Positions 1 through 10,774 of a stretch of 64,000 nucleotides of DNA are shown here, one piece after another. The notes beneath the pieces were generated by a model. That model did no database searches. It saw only the letters and a program-made list of their open reading frames with translations, and had not been told where the DNA came from. Made by a program: the position numbers and the translations under genes. Every line of letters starts with the position of its first letter. Position 1 is the first letter of the stretch. This DNA is from Acetobacter ghanensis (GTDB lineage Bacteria; Pseudomonadota; Alphaproteobacteria; Acetobacterales; Acetobacteraceae): assembly GCF_001499675.1 (NCBI RefSeq), contig NZ_LN609302.1, positions 2,513,896 through 2,577,895 of the forward strand, read 5' to 3'.

Positions 1-2
1 AC

Positions 3-323
3 GAATCCACCATGGGCTTTATTGGTATTGGCAGCGCCATAACGGCCATGCTGTGGAACTACCTGTACAATCTGGTCTTTGACCGGGTGATGACGCATCT
101 TTACTGCACCACCCACAAAACCCTGCGCATCAGGCTTGTGCACACGCTGCTGTTTGAGGCCGGATTACAGGTTGTACTGCTGCCGGGCATTGCGCTGTAC
201 ACCCATGCCCCGCTGCTCCAGACCTTTTCGCTCTCGCTATCACTTGCGCTGTTTTATCTGGTTTACGCCTTTGTGTTTAACATGGCTTACGACCGGGTTT
301 TTCCCCTCGCCCACAAAGCCTGA
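3..323 (+). CDS. PACE-family (bacterial transmembrane pair) efflux protein, 5' truncated by window edge
   Basis: The reading frame is open from the window start, so the true N-terminus lies upstream; an ATG at 12 is probably internal. Two copies of the aromatic-N-x-x-Y/F-D signature are visible: WNYLYNLVFD near the start and VFNMAYDRVFP near the end, each closing a pair of hydrophobic helices. This is the mark of the bacterial transmembrane pair domain, found twice in PACE proteins (proton-driven inner-membrane exporters of cationic biocides such as chlorhexidine). The second domain, with the HTLLFEAG segment, is complete; the first has lost its beginning. PACE proteins are usually about 150 residues and 107 codons are visible here. 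The substrate cannot be read from sequence. Confidence 0.75.
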   Translation, partial: ESTMGFIGIGSAITAMLWNYLYNLVFDRVMTHLYCTTHKTLRIRLVHTLLFEAGLQVVLLPGIALYTHAPLLQTFSLSLSLALFYLVYAFVFNMAYDRVFPLAHKA

Positions 324-431
324 CTCCGCGCCGTAGCGGGAACACCCGGTATGCGCGCCGGGTGGTGCAGCGCCCTCCTCACGCCCAATCACTTTTTGGC
401 CGGGTGGCGCAGTCCGGCAAACAGAAGGTAT

Positions 432-446
432 TGCGACTAATTATCA
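432..446. promoter_or_regulatory. Candidate Fur box upstream of bfd
   Basis: Read on the minus strand, this 15-mer is TGATAATTAGTCGCA. Its left half matches the 7-1-7 Fur consensus (TGATAAT-N-ATTATCA) exactly and its right half matches at four of seven positions. It lies about 50 bases before the bfd start, where an iron-responsive operator would be expected, since bfd is classically derepressed in low iron. The assignment rests only on similarity and position. Confidence 0.45.
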
Positions 447-493
447 TTTATGGTTCAGTATCGGCAGACTCGTAATGTAGAGGTGCCTAAGGA

Positions 494-730
494 ATGGTTG
501 TCTGCTCCTGCAACCTACTGACACATAAAGATGTTGAAGCCGCTGTGGCCGATGGCGCAAACCACCCGCGCGAGATCTATGCTGCCCGTGGCTGCAAGGC
601 CCAGTGCGGTAATTGCGTTAAAGGCGTGGTGTGCCTGCTGCGTGAGGCCAAACTCCGGCACATGCAGCAGGCCGAACTGGCCGCCCTTGCGGCCCGCCAG
701 CAGGGCACTGCACTGGCTGCATCCGCCTGA
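494..730 (+). CDS. bfd: Bacterioferritin-associated ferredoxin
   Basis: A 78-residue protein that should carry a [2Fe-2S] cluster and donate electrons to bacterioferritin so that stored Fe(III) is released as Fe(II). The ligands are Cys4 and Cys6 (C-x-C at the N-terminus) and Cys38 and Cys41 (C-x-x-C), with the 31-residue spacing typical of the BFD domain; Cys34 is an extra cysteine. The C-terminal 25 residues form an Ala-rich extension beyond the domain. The start is supported by a GAGGTG ribosome site at 480-485. A Fur-like box lies upstream, and no bacterioferritin gene is adjacent. Confidence 0.88.
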   Translation: MVVCSCNLLTHKDVEAAVADGANHPREIYAARGCKAQCGNCVKGVVCLLREAKLRHMQQAELAALAARQQGTALAASA

Positions 731-811
731 TCCACCACGCCGGGGACCCACCCGGCCCAGCCACTGTAACCCCGCTTGCGCAGGAGCTGCGCTTCTGGCA
801 CCGATGCTGTC

Positions 812-1792
812 ATGAGCAATCCTGTTTTTGTACTGGGCGGTGGTGCCTGGGGCACTGCACTCGCACTCCATGCAGCACGCATTGGGGCAGAGGTGCACCT
901 TTGGGCCCGTAATGCCCAGACCCTGCCCAACGGGGCCATGCCCCGCCTGTCGGATTATCCGCTCCCCCCCACCGTACATGTTTGCAGCACCCTGCCGCAG
1001 GTAACGCCAGACTGTGTTCTGGTCGCCATCCCCACCCAATATCTGGCCTCCGTTCTGCCCATGCTGCCCGCAGGCGTGCCCGCCGTATTGTGCTGCAAGG
1101 GAATAGAACGCCAGACGCTGGCTTTTCCGCTGGATATTCTGGCGCGTGAGCGGGCGGACGTGCCCGGCGCCGTGCTGTGCGGCCCCAACTTTGCGCGCGA
1201 GATTGCTGCAGGCCTTCCCGCCGCCGCAGTGCTGGCTGCCCTGGAGCACGCACGCGCCCAAGCCTTGAGCAGCCTGCTCTCCTCCCCCCTTTTTCGCCTG
1301 TATGCCAGTACGGACTGCATTGGCGTGCAACTGGGAGCCGCGGCCAAAAATGTTATTGCCGTAGCCTCCGGCGTGACCATTGGCGCAGGGCTGGGCGAAA
1401 ATGCCCGCGCCGCCCTGATTACCCGAGGACTGGCCGAAATAACGCGGCTGGCTACGGCCCTTGGCGGGCAGGCCGCCACACTGGCGGGCCTTGCCGGGTT
1501 GGGAGACCTGCTACTGACCTGCACCGGGGCCGCCTCCCGCAACTATCAGATGGGGCTGGCCCTTGGCCGGGGTATGAACACCCATGCTGCGCTGGGCAGT
1601 CTGCCGGGTGTGGCCGAGGGCATTACAACCGCCGCCGCCCTGCAGGCTCTGGCCCGCGCACATGGGGTGGAAACCCCTATTACAGACTGCATCGCCGCCT
1701 TTATGGAAGGGCAGATAACCCTCCCACAGGCCACGCACAGCCTGCTCAGCCGCCCGCTTAAAAGCGAGCAGGAACCCTCATCACCCGTCTGA
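812..1792 (+). CDS. gpsA: NAD(P)H-dependent glycerol-3-phosphate dehydrogenase
   Basis: Reduces dihydroxyacetone phosphate to sn-glycerol 3-phosphate in the cytoplasm, the entry to phospholipid synthesis. The ATG at 812 places the Rossmann motif GGGAWG at residues 9-14, normal for GpsA; the frame extends upstream to a weaker ATG at 776 that would add 12 unrelated residues. The catalytic lysine lies in GAAAKNV (Lys179), followed by the conserved C-terminal stretch with TCTGAASRNYQMG and GVAEGITTA. The 326-residue length is standard. The gene follows bfd closely on the same strand, but no functional link is evident. Confidence 0.93.
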   Translation: MSNPVFVLGGGAWGTALALHAARIGAEVHLWARNAQTLPNGAMPRLSDYPLPPTVHVCSTLPQVTPDCVLVAIPTQYLASVLPMLPAGVPAVLCCKGIERQTLAFPLDILARERADVPGAVLCGPNFAREIAAGLPAAAVLAALEHARAQALSSLLSSPLFRLYASTDCIGVQLGAAAKNVIAVASGVTIGAGLGENARAALITRGLAEITRLATALGGQAATLAGLAGLGDLLLTCTGAASRNYQMGLALGRGMNTHAALGSLPGVAEGITTAAALQALARAHGVETPITDCIAAFMEGQITLPQATHSLLSRPLKSEQEPSSPV

Positions 1793-1993
1793 TGTAGCCC
1801 GGCCTCCAGCCCCCTACGCTACCAGAACGGGAGGCTGATAATACGCAGGGGTATGGCGTGTCACGTTTGTGTGAGAGCTGGAGTCTTTGCCCGCATGGCC
1901 TTGCATCTGCCCCCGTACTTTCCACGTTGAATGAAGCGGCGGAGGACACCCTCGGTCCGCAGACTGACATTTATTGGAAAGGCTGGCATTCCC

Positions 1994-2527
1994 ATGACCA
2001 AACCCAATGCCTCGGAATTACATATCAAAGAATATCTTGGCACCCCCACAGACCTGAAGGCCGACAAGGTCAAGGCTGTTGCCGCAGGGCTGGCCGAAGT
2101 TCTGGCCGATGTGTTCGCCCTTTACGTCAAGACAAAGAATTTTCATTGGCACATGAGTGGCCGCCACTTCCGTGACTACCACCTGCTGCTGGATGAGCAG
2201 AGCCAGCAGATTTTTGCCATGACCGACCCCATGGCCGAGCGTGCGCGCAAAATTGGTGGCACCACCCTGCACTCCATTGGCGAGATTGGCCGCAAGACCG
2301 CCATTCTGGATAACGATGCCCTCTACGTTACGCCGGAGGACATGCTGGCCGAGCTGCGGGATGATAACCTGACCCTGACCAGACGCCTGCGCGCCGTGCA
2401 TGACCTGTGTGATGATGCGCACGACGTGGCCACGGCCAGCCTGCTTGAAAACTGGATTGATGAAACAGAGCGCCGCACATGGTTCCTGTTTGAATGTACC
2501 CGCCCGGTTTTTGGTAAGAACGACTAA
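1994..2527 (+). CDS. dps: Dps-family ferroxidase / DNA-protecting protein
   Basis: A 177-residue ferritin-like protein of the Dps family, which forms a 12-subunit shell that oxidises and stores iron and protects DNA in stationary phase and under peroxide stress. With the ATG at 1994 as start, the intersubunit ferroxidase ligands fall at His51, His63, Asp67, Asp78 and Glu82, the same numbering as in E. coli Dps (segments FHWHMSGRHF, HLLLDEQ and DPMAERA). A purine-rich GGAAAGG ribosome site lies about ten bases upstream. The open frame reaches back to 1931, but those residues are not family-like. The N-terminal tail is short and only weakly basic, so DNA binding cannot be assumed. Confidence 0.92.
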   Translation: MTKPNASELHIKEYLGTPTDLKADKVKAVAAGLAEVLADVFALYVKTKNFHWHMSGRHFRDYHLLLDEQSQQIFAMTDPMAERARKIGGTTLHSIGEIGRKTAILDNDALYVTPEDMLAELRDDNLTLTRRLRAVHDLCDDAHDVATASLLENWIDETERRTWFLFECTRPVFGKND

Positions 2528-2581
2528 CACCCCACAAGGCTGGAGCCCCAATGGGGGCAATGGCCAGACCGGCTGACTGGA

Positions 2582-2598
2582 GCAGGGTTTACCCCTGC
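2582..2598. terminator. Possible stem-loop between convergent dps and aspD
   Basis: GCAGGG (2582-2587) can pair with CCCTGC (2593-2598) around a five-base loop in the gap between two converging genes. No T-tract follows on either strand, so this is at best a weak or factor-assisted terminator. Confidence 0.3.
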
Positions 2599-2617
2599 CC
2601 CGGTCCCACCCGGCAGG

Positions 2618-4261
<1,644 letters not shown>

Positions 4262-4380
4262 TCAAACGGATATTCTTGTTGTTAGGAAACTTGCATGGAC
4301 AGGGGGAGGAAAACCACCCCCAAAAACGCGGCGTGCCCCTGTGTTGCGCGGTTTAGTCCCCTTTGCCCCCCATCCGTGCG

Positions 4381-5595
4381 TCAGACCTGCTCATCCTCAG
4401 GCAGCGGGGCGGTCAGATGGTCTATAACCGCCAGCAGCACCGCTGTAATGGGCGAGGCAAAAGCAAACCCCCACATGCCCAGAAATGCGCCAAAGATGGT
4501 CTGGGACAAAATGGTGAGCGCCGGCGGCATACTGACAGCCCTCTTCTGAATAAAGGGGGACATGACATACCCTTCAAACGCCTGAATAAAGGCATACAGC
4601 CCCGCTACCATAAGCGCCTCACGCGGGCTGATGGACAAGGCGATAAGCAGCGCGGGCAACGCCCCTATGAACGTGCCCAGATAGGGAATGAAGTTGGCCG
4701 TCCCCGCCACCAGCCCAAGCGGAAACGCCAGCGGCATCCCCAGCAGGGAAAGGCCGCCCCATGTCAGCACGCCCACCACGGTCATATCCAGCAACTGCCC
4801 CGCCACCCAGGCAGACAGTACATGCGCCGTGGTGCGGATAAGCCCGCGCGCCGTATGGCGGTACCGCACGGGCACCAGCCGCAACAGGCCATTGGCGTAC
4901 AGGTGGGGCGAAAGAGCGAAGTAAACCCCCGCAATCACAATCACCACAAGCGTACCTGCGGACCCAAAAGTGGAGGTAAGCACGTTGGTCATGGACCCGG
5001 CAAAGTCGATCCCACCTCCGGCTCCTTCCGACCCAAGGGGGCCGGAGGTCTGGTTACCACCAAAAAAGAGAGGAACGTGGTTGAGGACGGAATGCCCGAT
5101 GGGGTTCTTGTCCAACGCAGCATGGAGCGCATCACGCTCATGGGTTAGCGCTGCGTAGAGGTGGGAAAGCTGGGTGACAAGTTCCGGGCCGGACACGTGC
5201 ACCACAAACGACACCCCACTCACAAGGGCGGCCAGAAACAGCACCACAGCCACCCATTGCCGCACAGGCAGCACACGGCAGATCAGCCTTGCAGCACCAT
5301 GCAGCACCACAGCCACAAGGGCGGCGGCAAACACCACCATAACCACGGCCCCGCCCGCATAAATGAACAGCCCCACACACAGGGCCGCCACCACCACAAG
5401 GGCAAGCTGGTAAAAACGCCGCAGAATACGCTCCAGCTTCTGGGCGGACTGCGCCAGAGCCGCTATGTGCGCCGCATCGGCCGCACCAATACCGCTGCCG
5501 GTGTCTGGCGGAGGGCGTGGGCCGTCCTGTGCGTCGGTCTGGCTGGCCTGTTCCGCCCCGTTATCCTGCTTACCCACGAATGTCTGCTGTTCCAC
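4381..5595 (-). CDS. AI-2E family (PerM/UPF0118) transporter
   Basis: An integral membrane protein with seven to eight hydrophobic segments and the family pattern LGLVAGTANFIPYLGTFIGALPA followed by a long terminal helix. The family includes AI-2 exporters and Na+/H+ antiporters, so the substrate is undetermined. The start is taken as GTG at 5595: CAGGAAA lies eight bases upstream and gives 404 residues, normal for the family. The open frame continues to 5766, but that stretch is not protein-like and contains tandem repeats. An acidic, Gln-rich N-terminal cytoplasmic region of about 40 residues precedes the first helix. The gene lies upstream of asdA on the same strand, 131 bases away. Confidence 0.85.
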   Translation of the reverse strand: MEQQTFVGKQDNGAEQASQTDAQDGPRPPPDTGSGIGAADAAHIAALAQSAQKLERILRRFYQLALVVVAALCVGLFIYAGGAVVMVVFAAALVAVVLHGAARLICRVLPVRQWVAVVLFLAALVSGVSFVVHVSGPELVTQLSHLYAALTHERDALHAALDKNPIGHSVLNHVPLFFGGNQTSGPLGSEGAGGGIDFAGSMTNVLTSTFGSAGTLVVIVIAGVYFALSPHLYANGLLRLVPVRYRHTARGLIRTTAHVLSAWVAGQLLDMTVVGVLTWGGLSLLGMPLAFPLGLVAGTANFIPYLGTFIGALPALLIALSISPREALMVAGLYAFIQAFEGYVMSPFIQKRAVSMPPALTILSQTIFGAFLGMWGFAFASPITAVLLAVIDHLTAPLPEDEQV

Positions 5596-5679
5596 TGGGG
5601 TTATTTCCTGACATGATCGCTTGCCACATGGTGTGCCTGCTTTGTGTGTGGCCGAAAAGAACGGCCCGAACACCCCCTT

Positions 5680-5713
5680 TTCTTGCAACACATTCTTGCA
5701 TTGCATTCTTGCA
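5680..5713. repeat. Three TTCTTGCA repeats at exact 13-base spacing
   Basis: TTCTTGCA occurs at 5680-5687, 5693-5700 and 5706-5713, each start 13 bases after the last. The array lies in the 304-base gap between the divergently transcribed AI-2E transporter (GTG at 5595) and the TetR gene (ATG at 5900). Direct repeats with near-helical spacing suggest a multimeric regulator-binding site. No other feature is seen in this gap beyond the presumed divergent promoters. Confidence 0.5.
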
Positions 5714-5899
5714 CCGCGCGGAAAAGACCTCGAAATAAAAGTAGGACCCGGATATAAAACGGCCACATTGCACGTGCGTTAACACTCTTCCTCCTCTGCC
5801 CAGCTCACACAAAGCGGATAATCGTTGTCTCACCCCCCTCCCCGGTCGCCCAAAAGCTACCTTAGCAAGGCCCTTACCTTTGCCTCCCGTCCGCTGGAC

Positions 5900-6592
5900 A
5901 TGGCGAACCCATGCCTACAGGGGCGCAAGCGGCGCTGTGGCCGACCAACAACCGAGGTAACGGAAGACCTTGACCTGTACCTGCTGGAAATAGCAGCGGG
6001 GCTGTTTGTGCAGCACGGCTATGCAGGCACCTCCATAGACCAGATTGCCCGCAAGGCGTGCGCCAGCAAACAAACCCTCTACCGGCGTTACCCGTCCAAG
6101 GAAGCGCTGTTTATTGCTGTTGTCACCAACCTGACCGGGTCCGTGCTGCGGGCTATGGAAGAAACCCCGCTGACCAACCCGCTGGAAGAGCTGCGCCACA
6201 TCAGCCGGCTGATGCTGGACCTGACCCTGCGGCCAGATGCGCTGGGCACCTACCGTATTCTTATTGCGGACGGGCACAGGCACCCCTCTTTGCAGCAGCA
6301 GGCGGTTGCGGCCATTGGCCAGCCCTTCCACAACAACTTTGTTCGCCTGCTCAAGGCTGCGGAGCAGAAGGGGCAGATCAACCCCGGCTTCGCCAACGAT
6401 ACAACTGCCCGCCTACTCACCGGCATGATTACCGGCTGGCCGATGGAAGACAGCCTGTTCGGCCTTGACCCTCTTAAGACCGAGCAGGAAAAGGAAGCCT
6501 TTTTCAACGAGGCATGGTCCTTCTTCCTCAGCGCCGTGGGGGGCAAGCAACCAGCCCCCGCAGCACACGCGCAGGAAGACGCACAGGTCTGA
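5900..6592 (+). CDS. TetR/AcrR-family transcriptional regulator
   Basis: A 230-residue repressor-type protein. The N-terminal helix-turn-helix is clear: the segment GLFVQHGYAGTSIDQIA followed by ASKQTLYRRYPSKEALF is the canonical TetR DNA-binding domain (about residues 25-65). The C-terminal ligand domain is of the AefR-like type. The ATG at 5900 is preferred over a TTG at 5825, because the extra 25 residues resemble no TetR leader. The gene is divergent from the AI-2E transporter, and the 13-base-spaced repeats between them are a candidate operator, so the transporter may be its target. The ligand is unknown. Confidence 0.85.
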   Translation: MANPCLQGRKRRCGRPTTEVTEDLDLYLLEIAAGLFVQHGYAGTSIDQIARKACASKQTLYRRYPSKEALFIAVVTNLTGSVLRAMEETPLTNPLEELRHISRLMLDLTLRPDALGTYRILIADGHRHPSLQQQAVAAIGQPFHNNFVRLLKAAEQKGQINPGFANDTTARLLTGMITGWPMEDSLFGLDPLKTEQEKEAFFNEAWSFFLSAVGGKQPAPAAHAQEDAQV

Positions 6593-6599
6593 GCGGGCG

Positions 6600-7043
6600 T
6601 CAGGCGCTCCAGCCGCCTTGCTCCACCGGACGGGTGGCCACGTTGGGCTGCTCATCTGGCCGAAAATCCAGCGCAAGCCCGTTCATGCAGTAGCGCAGCC
6701 CCGTGGGAGGTGGCCCATCGGGAAAAACATGGCCCAGATGCCCCTCGCACTCCGCACAATGCGCCTCCTCACGGACCATGCCGTGGCTTGTGTCGCGCCG
6801 GGTGGCCACACCGCCGGGTTCCGCCGCCCAGAAGGAGGGCCAGCCGCTACCGCTCTCATATTTGGTTGTGGAGCGGAACAGCAGGGTCCCGCAGGCGGCG
6901 CAATGGTAGGCCCCTTCCCTTTTTTCCGCATTAAGCGGGCTGGAGCCGGGGTATTCCGTCCCGTGGCCCAGCAGAATCTGCTCCTGCTCGGCAGTCAGGG
7001 GCGCGCGTGGACCACACCCGCCAGAACTACAGTTTTGGGTCAT
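6600..7043 (-). CDS. msrB: Peptide-methionine (R)-S-oxide reductase
   Basis: Repairs methionine-R-sulfoxide in oxidised proteins using thioredoxin. The 147-residue protein has the structural zinc ligands Cys48/Cys51 (HCAACG) and Cys96/Cys99 (HCAEC), the conserved SGSGWPSFW and [11 protein letters not shown] stretches, and the catalytic Cys119 in RYCMNG. It is a stand-alone MsrB with no MsrA fusion. A Cys-rich N-terminus (Cys5, Cys10) lies outside the domain. It converges with the TetR gene, leaving only seven bases between their stops. Confidence 0.93.
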   Translation of the reverse strand: MTQNCSSGGCGPRAPLTAEQEQILLGHGTEYPGSSPLNAEKREGAYHCAACGTLLFRSTTKYESGSGWPSFWAAEPGGVATRRDTSHGMVREEAHCAECEGHLGHVFPDGPPPTGLRYCMNGLALDFRPDEQPNVATRPVEQGGWSA

Positions 7044-7334
7044 AACGGTTCCTCTTTAAGCCAATGCTTGCTGCCAACAGTGCGCTGGCCGCAGCCCCTG
7101 CAAAATGTCCCACACGTTACCGCCCGCCAGCCCCGCGCGCCAAGCACCCTCTTTTCACACTCCGGCGATTGGGCTGTCATAAGCCACAGGTGACGCAACA
7201 AACAGATTGAGGGTTGATGCGGGGTCCGGCTGTTCCTACAGTTGGTCCCTCATCCGGCACAGCCTGCACGCCCTCCGGTTCGGCCTCCAGCCATCCGCGG
7301 GCTCCCCCAACACGGCGTAAAACAGGACCGTACC

Positions 7335-8831
7335 ATGAGCCTTACAGACCTGCTGGTCATGCTGGCCTATCTGGCGGCCATGCCGGTTGTAGCCCTTGTG
7401 CTGGCGGGCCGTCAGTCCTCCCCCCAAAGCTATCTGGAAGGGCATGGAGACCTGCCGTGGTGGGCCTTGTGCCTCTCACTCGTGGCAACAGAAACCTCGA
7501 CCCTGACCGTTATCAGCGTACCGGGCATTGCCTACGGCTCCGGCATGGTTTTTGTGGGGCTGGCACTGGGCTACCTGCTGGGCCGGTCCATTGTGGCATG
7601 GCTGTTCCTGCCCCTGTACCAGCAAGGTCAGATGCTCAGCGCATATGACTGGCTGGGCCAGCGTTTTGGTGCCCCCATGCAACGGCTTGCATCCGCCACG
7701 TTTCTCATAACCCGGCTGCTGGCCGAGGCCGTGCGCCTGTTTGCAGGCATGTTACCCCTTGCCACCATGCTGGCGGCCATGCACTGGCACCTCCCCCAAC
7801 CCGTGGTGCTAGGCGCCATCATGCTGCTGACCCTGCTTTACACAGTTTGTGGCGGTCTGCGGGCTGTAGTGTGGTCGGACAGTTTGCAGTTCTGCCTGTA
7901 CCTGTCCGGGGCAGCCGCGTGTGTGGGACTACTCTGGCACGCGGCCCCAACGGGCACATGGCATACCCTGCAACAGGCCGGACGGCTGCACCTGTTTGCC
8001 CACCATGCCTCCCTACTGAACAACCCTTTTACCCCTCTGGCGGCCATTGGCGGGGGCGCTCTGCTCTCCGTGGCATCCCACGGCACAGACCAGCTTATGG
8101 TCCAGCGCGTACTGGCGGCTCGCAGCCTGCGCGATGCCCGACTGGCCCTGATGGGCAGCGCCGTGGGAGTGGCCATTCTGTTTGCCCTGCTCTCCCTGAC
8201 CGGCGTGCTGCTCTGGGTGCACAATGGTGGGCGAACACTGGAGCAGGCTGGCTTTTCCGCCCCGGATGCCATTTTTCCCGCCTATATTGTGTATGGCCTG
8301 CCGCCCGGACTGCGTGGGCTTATGCTGGCCGGCATTCTGGCCGCAACCATGGGATCACTGTCCGCCACGCTGTCCGCCATGACCGCCGCCAGTGTGGGAG
8401 ATTTTGCCCCCCTGTGCGCCCGTGCCACCCGCGCCTTACGCTGCACGCCGCTAGGCTTTGCCCGACTGGTCACGCTGGCATGGGCTATGGCGCTGGTTGG
8501 CTGTGCCGGGCTGTTTGCCCATGGCAGCCAGTCCGCCATCATGCTTGGCCTGTCCATTGCCGCATGTGGGTATGGCCCCATGCTGGGCACCTTTGTTGCG
8601 GGCATGGCCATACCCCGCACCACAGCCCGTACGCTGGCCCCTGCCTTTGCCATGAGCGTGCCACTTATGGTGTGGACCATGCTGACGCTACGCCCTTACG
8701 GGCAGGCCCTTGCCTTCCCATGGCTTATCGTGCTGGGCATGGTAGCCCTGTTTGGGTTGGCAGGGTTATTCCATATAATGCACCTTATGTTTTGCACCCT
8801 GCGTGCCCGCAACCGGAAGCCGCTACCATGA
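7335..8831 (+). CDS. Sodium:solute symporter (SSS family), probably for amino sugars
   Basis: A 498-residue polytopic inner-membrane protein with about 13 hydrophobic segments and the SSS-type opening in which the first helix is followed by PWWALCLSLVATETS. It is the first gene of an operon: its stop overlaps the next start as ATGA (8828-8831), followed by a MurNAc-6-P etherase, a sugar kinase and a GH20 hexosaminidase. This context suggests uptake of N-acetylglucosamine, N-acetylmuramic acid or a related sugar; the substrate is inference. The ATG at 7335, preceded by an AGGA site, is chosen over an upstream TTG at 7242 whose extra residues are not membrane-like. Confidence 0.82.
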   Translation: MSLTDLLVMLAYLAAMPVVALVLAGRQSSPQSYLEGHGDLPWWALCLSLVATETSTLTVISVPGIAYGSGMVFVGLALGYLLGRSIVAWLFLPLYQQGQMLSAYDWLGQRFGAPMQRLASATFLITRLLAEAVRLFAGMLPLATMLAAMHWHLPQPVVLGAIMLLTLLYTVCGGLRAVVWSDSLQFCLYLSGAAACVGLLWHAAPTGTWHTLQQAGRLHLFAHHASLLNNPFTPLAAIGGGALLSVASHGTDQLMVQRVLAARSLRDARLALMGSAVGVAILFALLSLTGVLLWVHNGGRTLEQAGFSAPDAIFPAYIVYGLPPGLRGLMLAGILAATMGSLSATLSAMTAASVGDFAPLCARATRALRCTPLGFARLVTLAWAMALVGCAGLFAHGSQSAIMLGLSIAACGYGPMLGTFVAGMAIPRTTARTLAPAFAMSVPLMVWTMLTLRPYGQALAFPWLIVLGMVALFGLAGLFHIMHLMFCTLRARNRKPLP

Positions 8832-9794
8832 CCACTTTGCAGACCCCCAACCCGCTCATCCGCACGGAAATGCAGGACCCGCGTTACGATGGGCTGGACA
8901 CATGGCCCACCAACACCGTGCTGGAAGCCCTGCTGGAAAGCCAGCTTGCCGCCACGGCTTCGGTCAAGGCCGCCCTGCCGGACATGGAAGCCGCCATTGC
9001 ACAGGCCGTGCCCCGGCTGGAACGTGGGGGAAGGCTTTTTTACGTCGGGGCGGGGCACATCGGGCCGCATAGGGTTGCAGGACGGCGTGGAGCTGATTCC
9101 CACCTACGGGTGGCCGTCCGAGCGGCTGGTGCTGCTGCTGGCCGGAGGAGAGGCCGCCCTGTTCAGCCCCGTGGAAGGTGCGGAGGATGATGAGGAGGAA
9201 GCCCAGCGCGCCATAACCAGCCACAACCCCAAGGCGGATGATGTGGTCATTGGCATTGCCGCCAGTGGCGGCACACCCTACACCTGCGCCGCCCTTGCCA
9301 GCGCCCGCTTCTGCGGCAGCCTGACCATTGGCCTGTCCTGCACCCCCGGCGCGCGCCTAATGGCCGAAACCGATGTGGGAATCCTGACTGAAACAGGACC
9401 GGAGGTGGTTGCTGGCTCCACACGCATGAAGGCAGGCACAGCGCAGAAAATCTGCCTCAACCTGCTTTCCACAACACTCATGGTCCGCCTTGGCCATACG
9501 TGGCGGGGGCATATGGTGGACATGCGTATTGTCAACACCAAGCTGGTGCACCGCGCCCTGCGCATGATTACACAACTGACCAACTGCTCCGACGAGCAGG
9601 CGCAGGCGGCCCTGCTTAAGGCGGATGGTTCCATCAAACTGGCCATATTGCTCCGCCACGGGCTGGAACCGGCACAGGGCCGTATGCTGCTGCGCCTGTG
9701 CGATGGCCACCTGCGCAGAGCGCTGGAACTGCTGGCCGTGCAGGCCGCACGGGGCGTTGGCCCTACCGCCCAGCAAAGCCAGACGGTATCCTGA
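8828..9794 (+). pseudogene. murQ: N-acetylmuramic acid 6-phosphate etherase, single-base frameshift
   Basis: MurQ cleaves the D-lactyl ether of MurNAc-6-P to give GlcNAc-6-P in peptidoglycan recycling. The coding sequence starts at 8828 inside an ATGA overlap and reads normally through GGRLFYVGAG, then leaves frame. The rest of the SIS domain (TSGRIGLQDGVELIPTYG, then EVVAGSTRMKAGTAQK) continues in another frame to the stop at 9794. Removing one G from the G4 run at 9052-9055 restores YVGAGTSGRIG, the exact family motif, and a 321-residue protein. As written, translation would stop at 9190. The stop overlaps the next start as TGATG. It may be an assembly error or a real null. Confidence 0.85.
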
Positions 9795-10774
9795 TGGCTC
9801 ATGCGCAAACCATTCTGGCGCTGGATGGCGGGGGCACCCACACGCGGGTTGCACTGATTACGCAGGATGCCCGCGTGCTGGCCCACGCCAACGGGCCAGG
9901 CTGCAACCCCTACGACAGGCCGGAATGGGCGCATAACCTGCGGAACCTGCTGCTAACCGTCCCCCATACGGGCCTATGTGCTGCGGTGCTGGGCATGGCG
10001 GGGTATGATGCAGCCCGACCCTCCTCCCACCAGCAGGTGGACGTGGCCCGCGCCGCCCTTGGCCCCCACATCCCCATAGCGTTGGAAAACGATGTGCAAA
10101 CAGCCCACCGCGCGGCCTTTGCTGGTGGTGCAGGCATTTTTGTGCTGGCTGGCACAGGCTCCGTAGCGCAGGCCAGCACGGCTGATGGGCGTACCGCCCG
10201 CGCCGGAGGCTGGGGCTGGCTGTTTGGAGATGAAGGCGGAGGCTACTGGATAGGCTGCCACGCCCTTAACCATGCCGCCCGCTTTCTGGACGACCCGGAC
10301 GTTCCATTTGCCCCGTTCGCACGTGGGCTGCTCCATGCGCTTGACCTCCCCACGCAGGGAGCTGGCGCGGCAGATGCCCTGCGAGAATGGCTGCGCACAC
10401 GCCCCCACCCACGCTCCGCCGTGGGGGACGTGGCCCCAACGGTGCATATGCTGGCCCATGCGCAGGACCCCCACGCCCGCGCGCTCCTCCATGCGGCGGG
10501 GGACCATCTGGCCAATCTGGCCCGAACGGCCAGCAAAGGCATAACGGCTGACCAAACCTCCACCCTGCCGTGGAGTTATGGTGGTAGCGTTATGAACAGC
10601 CCATTTGTACGCGAGCGTGTTGCCACCATGCTGGAACGCCCCCCGACCGCCCCCATTCTTCCCCCGCTGGGGGGAGCCGCCCTGCACGCAGCCCAACTGG
10701 CCGGATGGCAGGTGGATACGGCATGGGTCCATACGCTGTCCCTCGCGCTCTCGACCCAAAAAATAGCAGCATGA
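9794..10774 (+). CDS. BadF/BadG/BcrA/BcrD ATPase-family sugar kinase (N-acetylglucosamine kinase-like)
   Basis: A 326-residue ASKHA-fold kinase. The phosphate-1 loop is LALDGGGTHTRVAL at the N-terminus, followed by NDVQTAH, the phosphate-2 motif LAGTGSVA and the GWGWLFGDEGGGYWIG stretch typical of NagK/MurK-type kinases in this family. It most likely phosphorylates GlcNAc or MurNAc in the cytoplasm after uptake by the upstream symporter, supplying MurQ with its substrate. Start and stop both overlap neighbours (TGATG at 9792-9796 and ATGA at 10771-10774), so translational coupling is expected. Which amino sugar it prefers cannot be told from sequence. Confidence 0.85.
   Translation: MAHAQTILALDGGGTHTRVALITQDARVLAHANGPGCNPYDRPEWAHNLRNLLLTVPHTGLCAAVLGMAGYDAARPSSHQQVDVARAALGPHIPIALENDVQTAHRAAFAGGAGIFVLAGTGSVAQASTADGRTARAGGWGWLFGDEGGGYWIGCHALNHAARFLDDPDVPFAPFARGLLHALDLPTQGAGAADALREWLRTRPHPRSAVGDVAPTVHMLAHAQDPHARALLHAAGDHLANLARTASKGITADQTSTLPWSYGGSVMNSPFVRERVATMLERPPTAPILPPLGGAALHAAQLAGWQVDTAWVHTLSLALSTQKIAA

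Noticed and set aside
7847..9190. Single 447-codon frame running from the symporter into murQ
   Set aside because: Its first two thirds lie out of frame inside the symporter; only the part from the ATG at 8828 is real, as the 5' piece of murQ.
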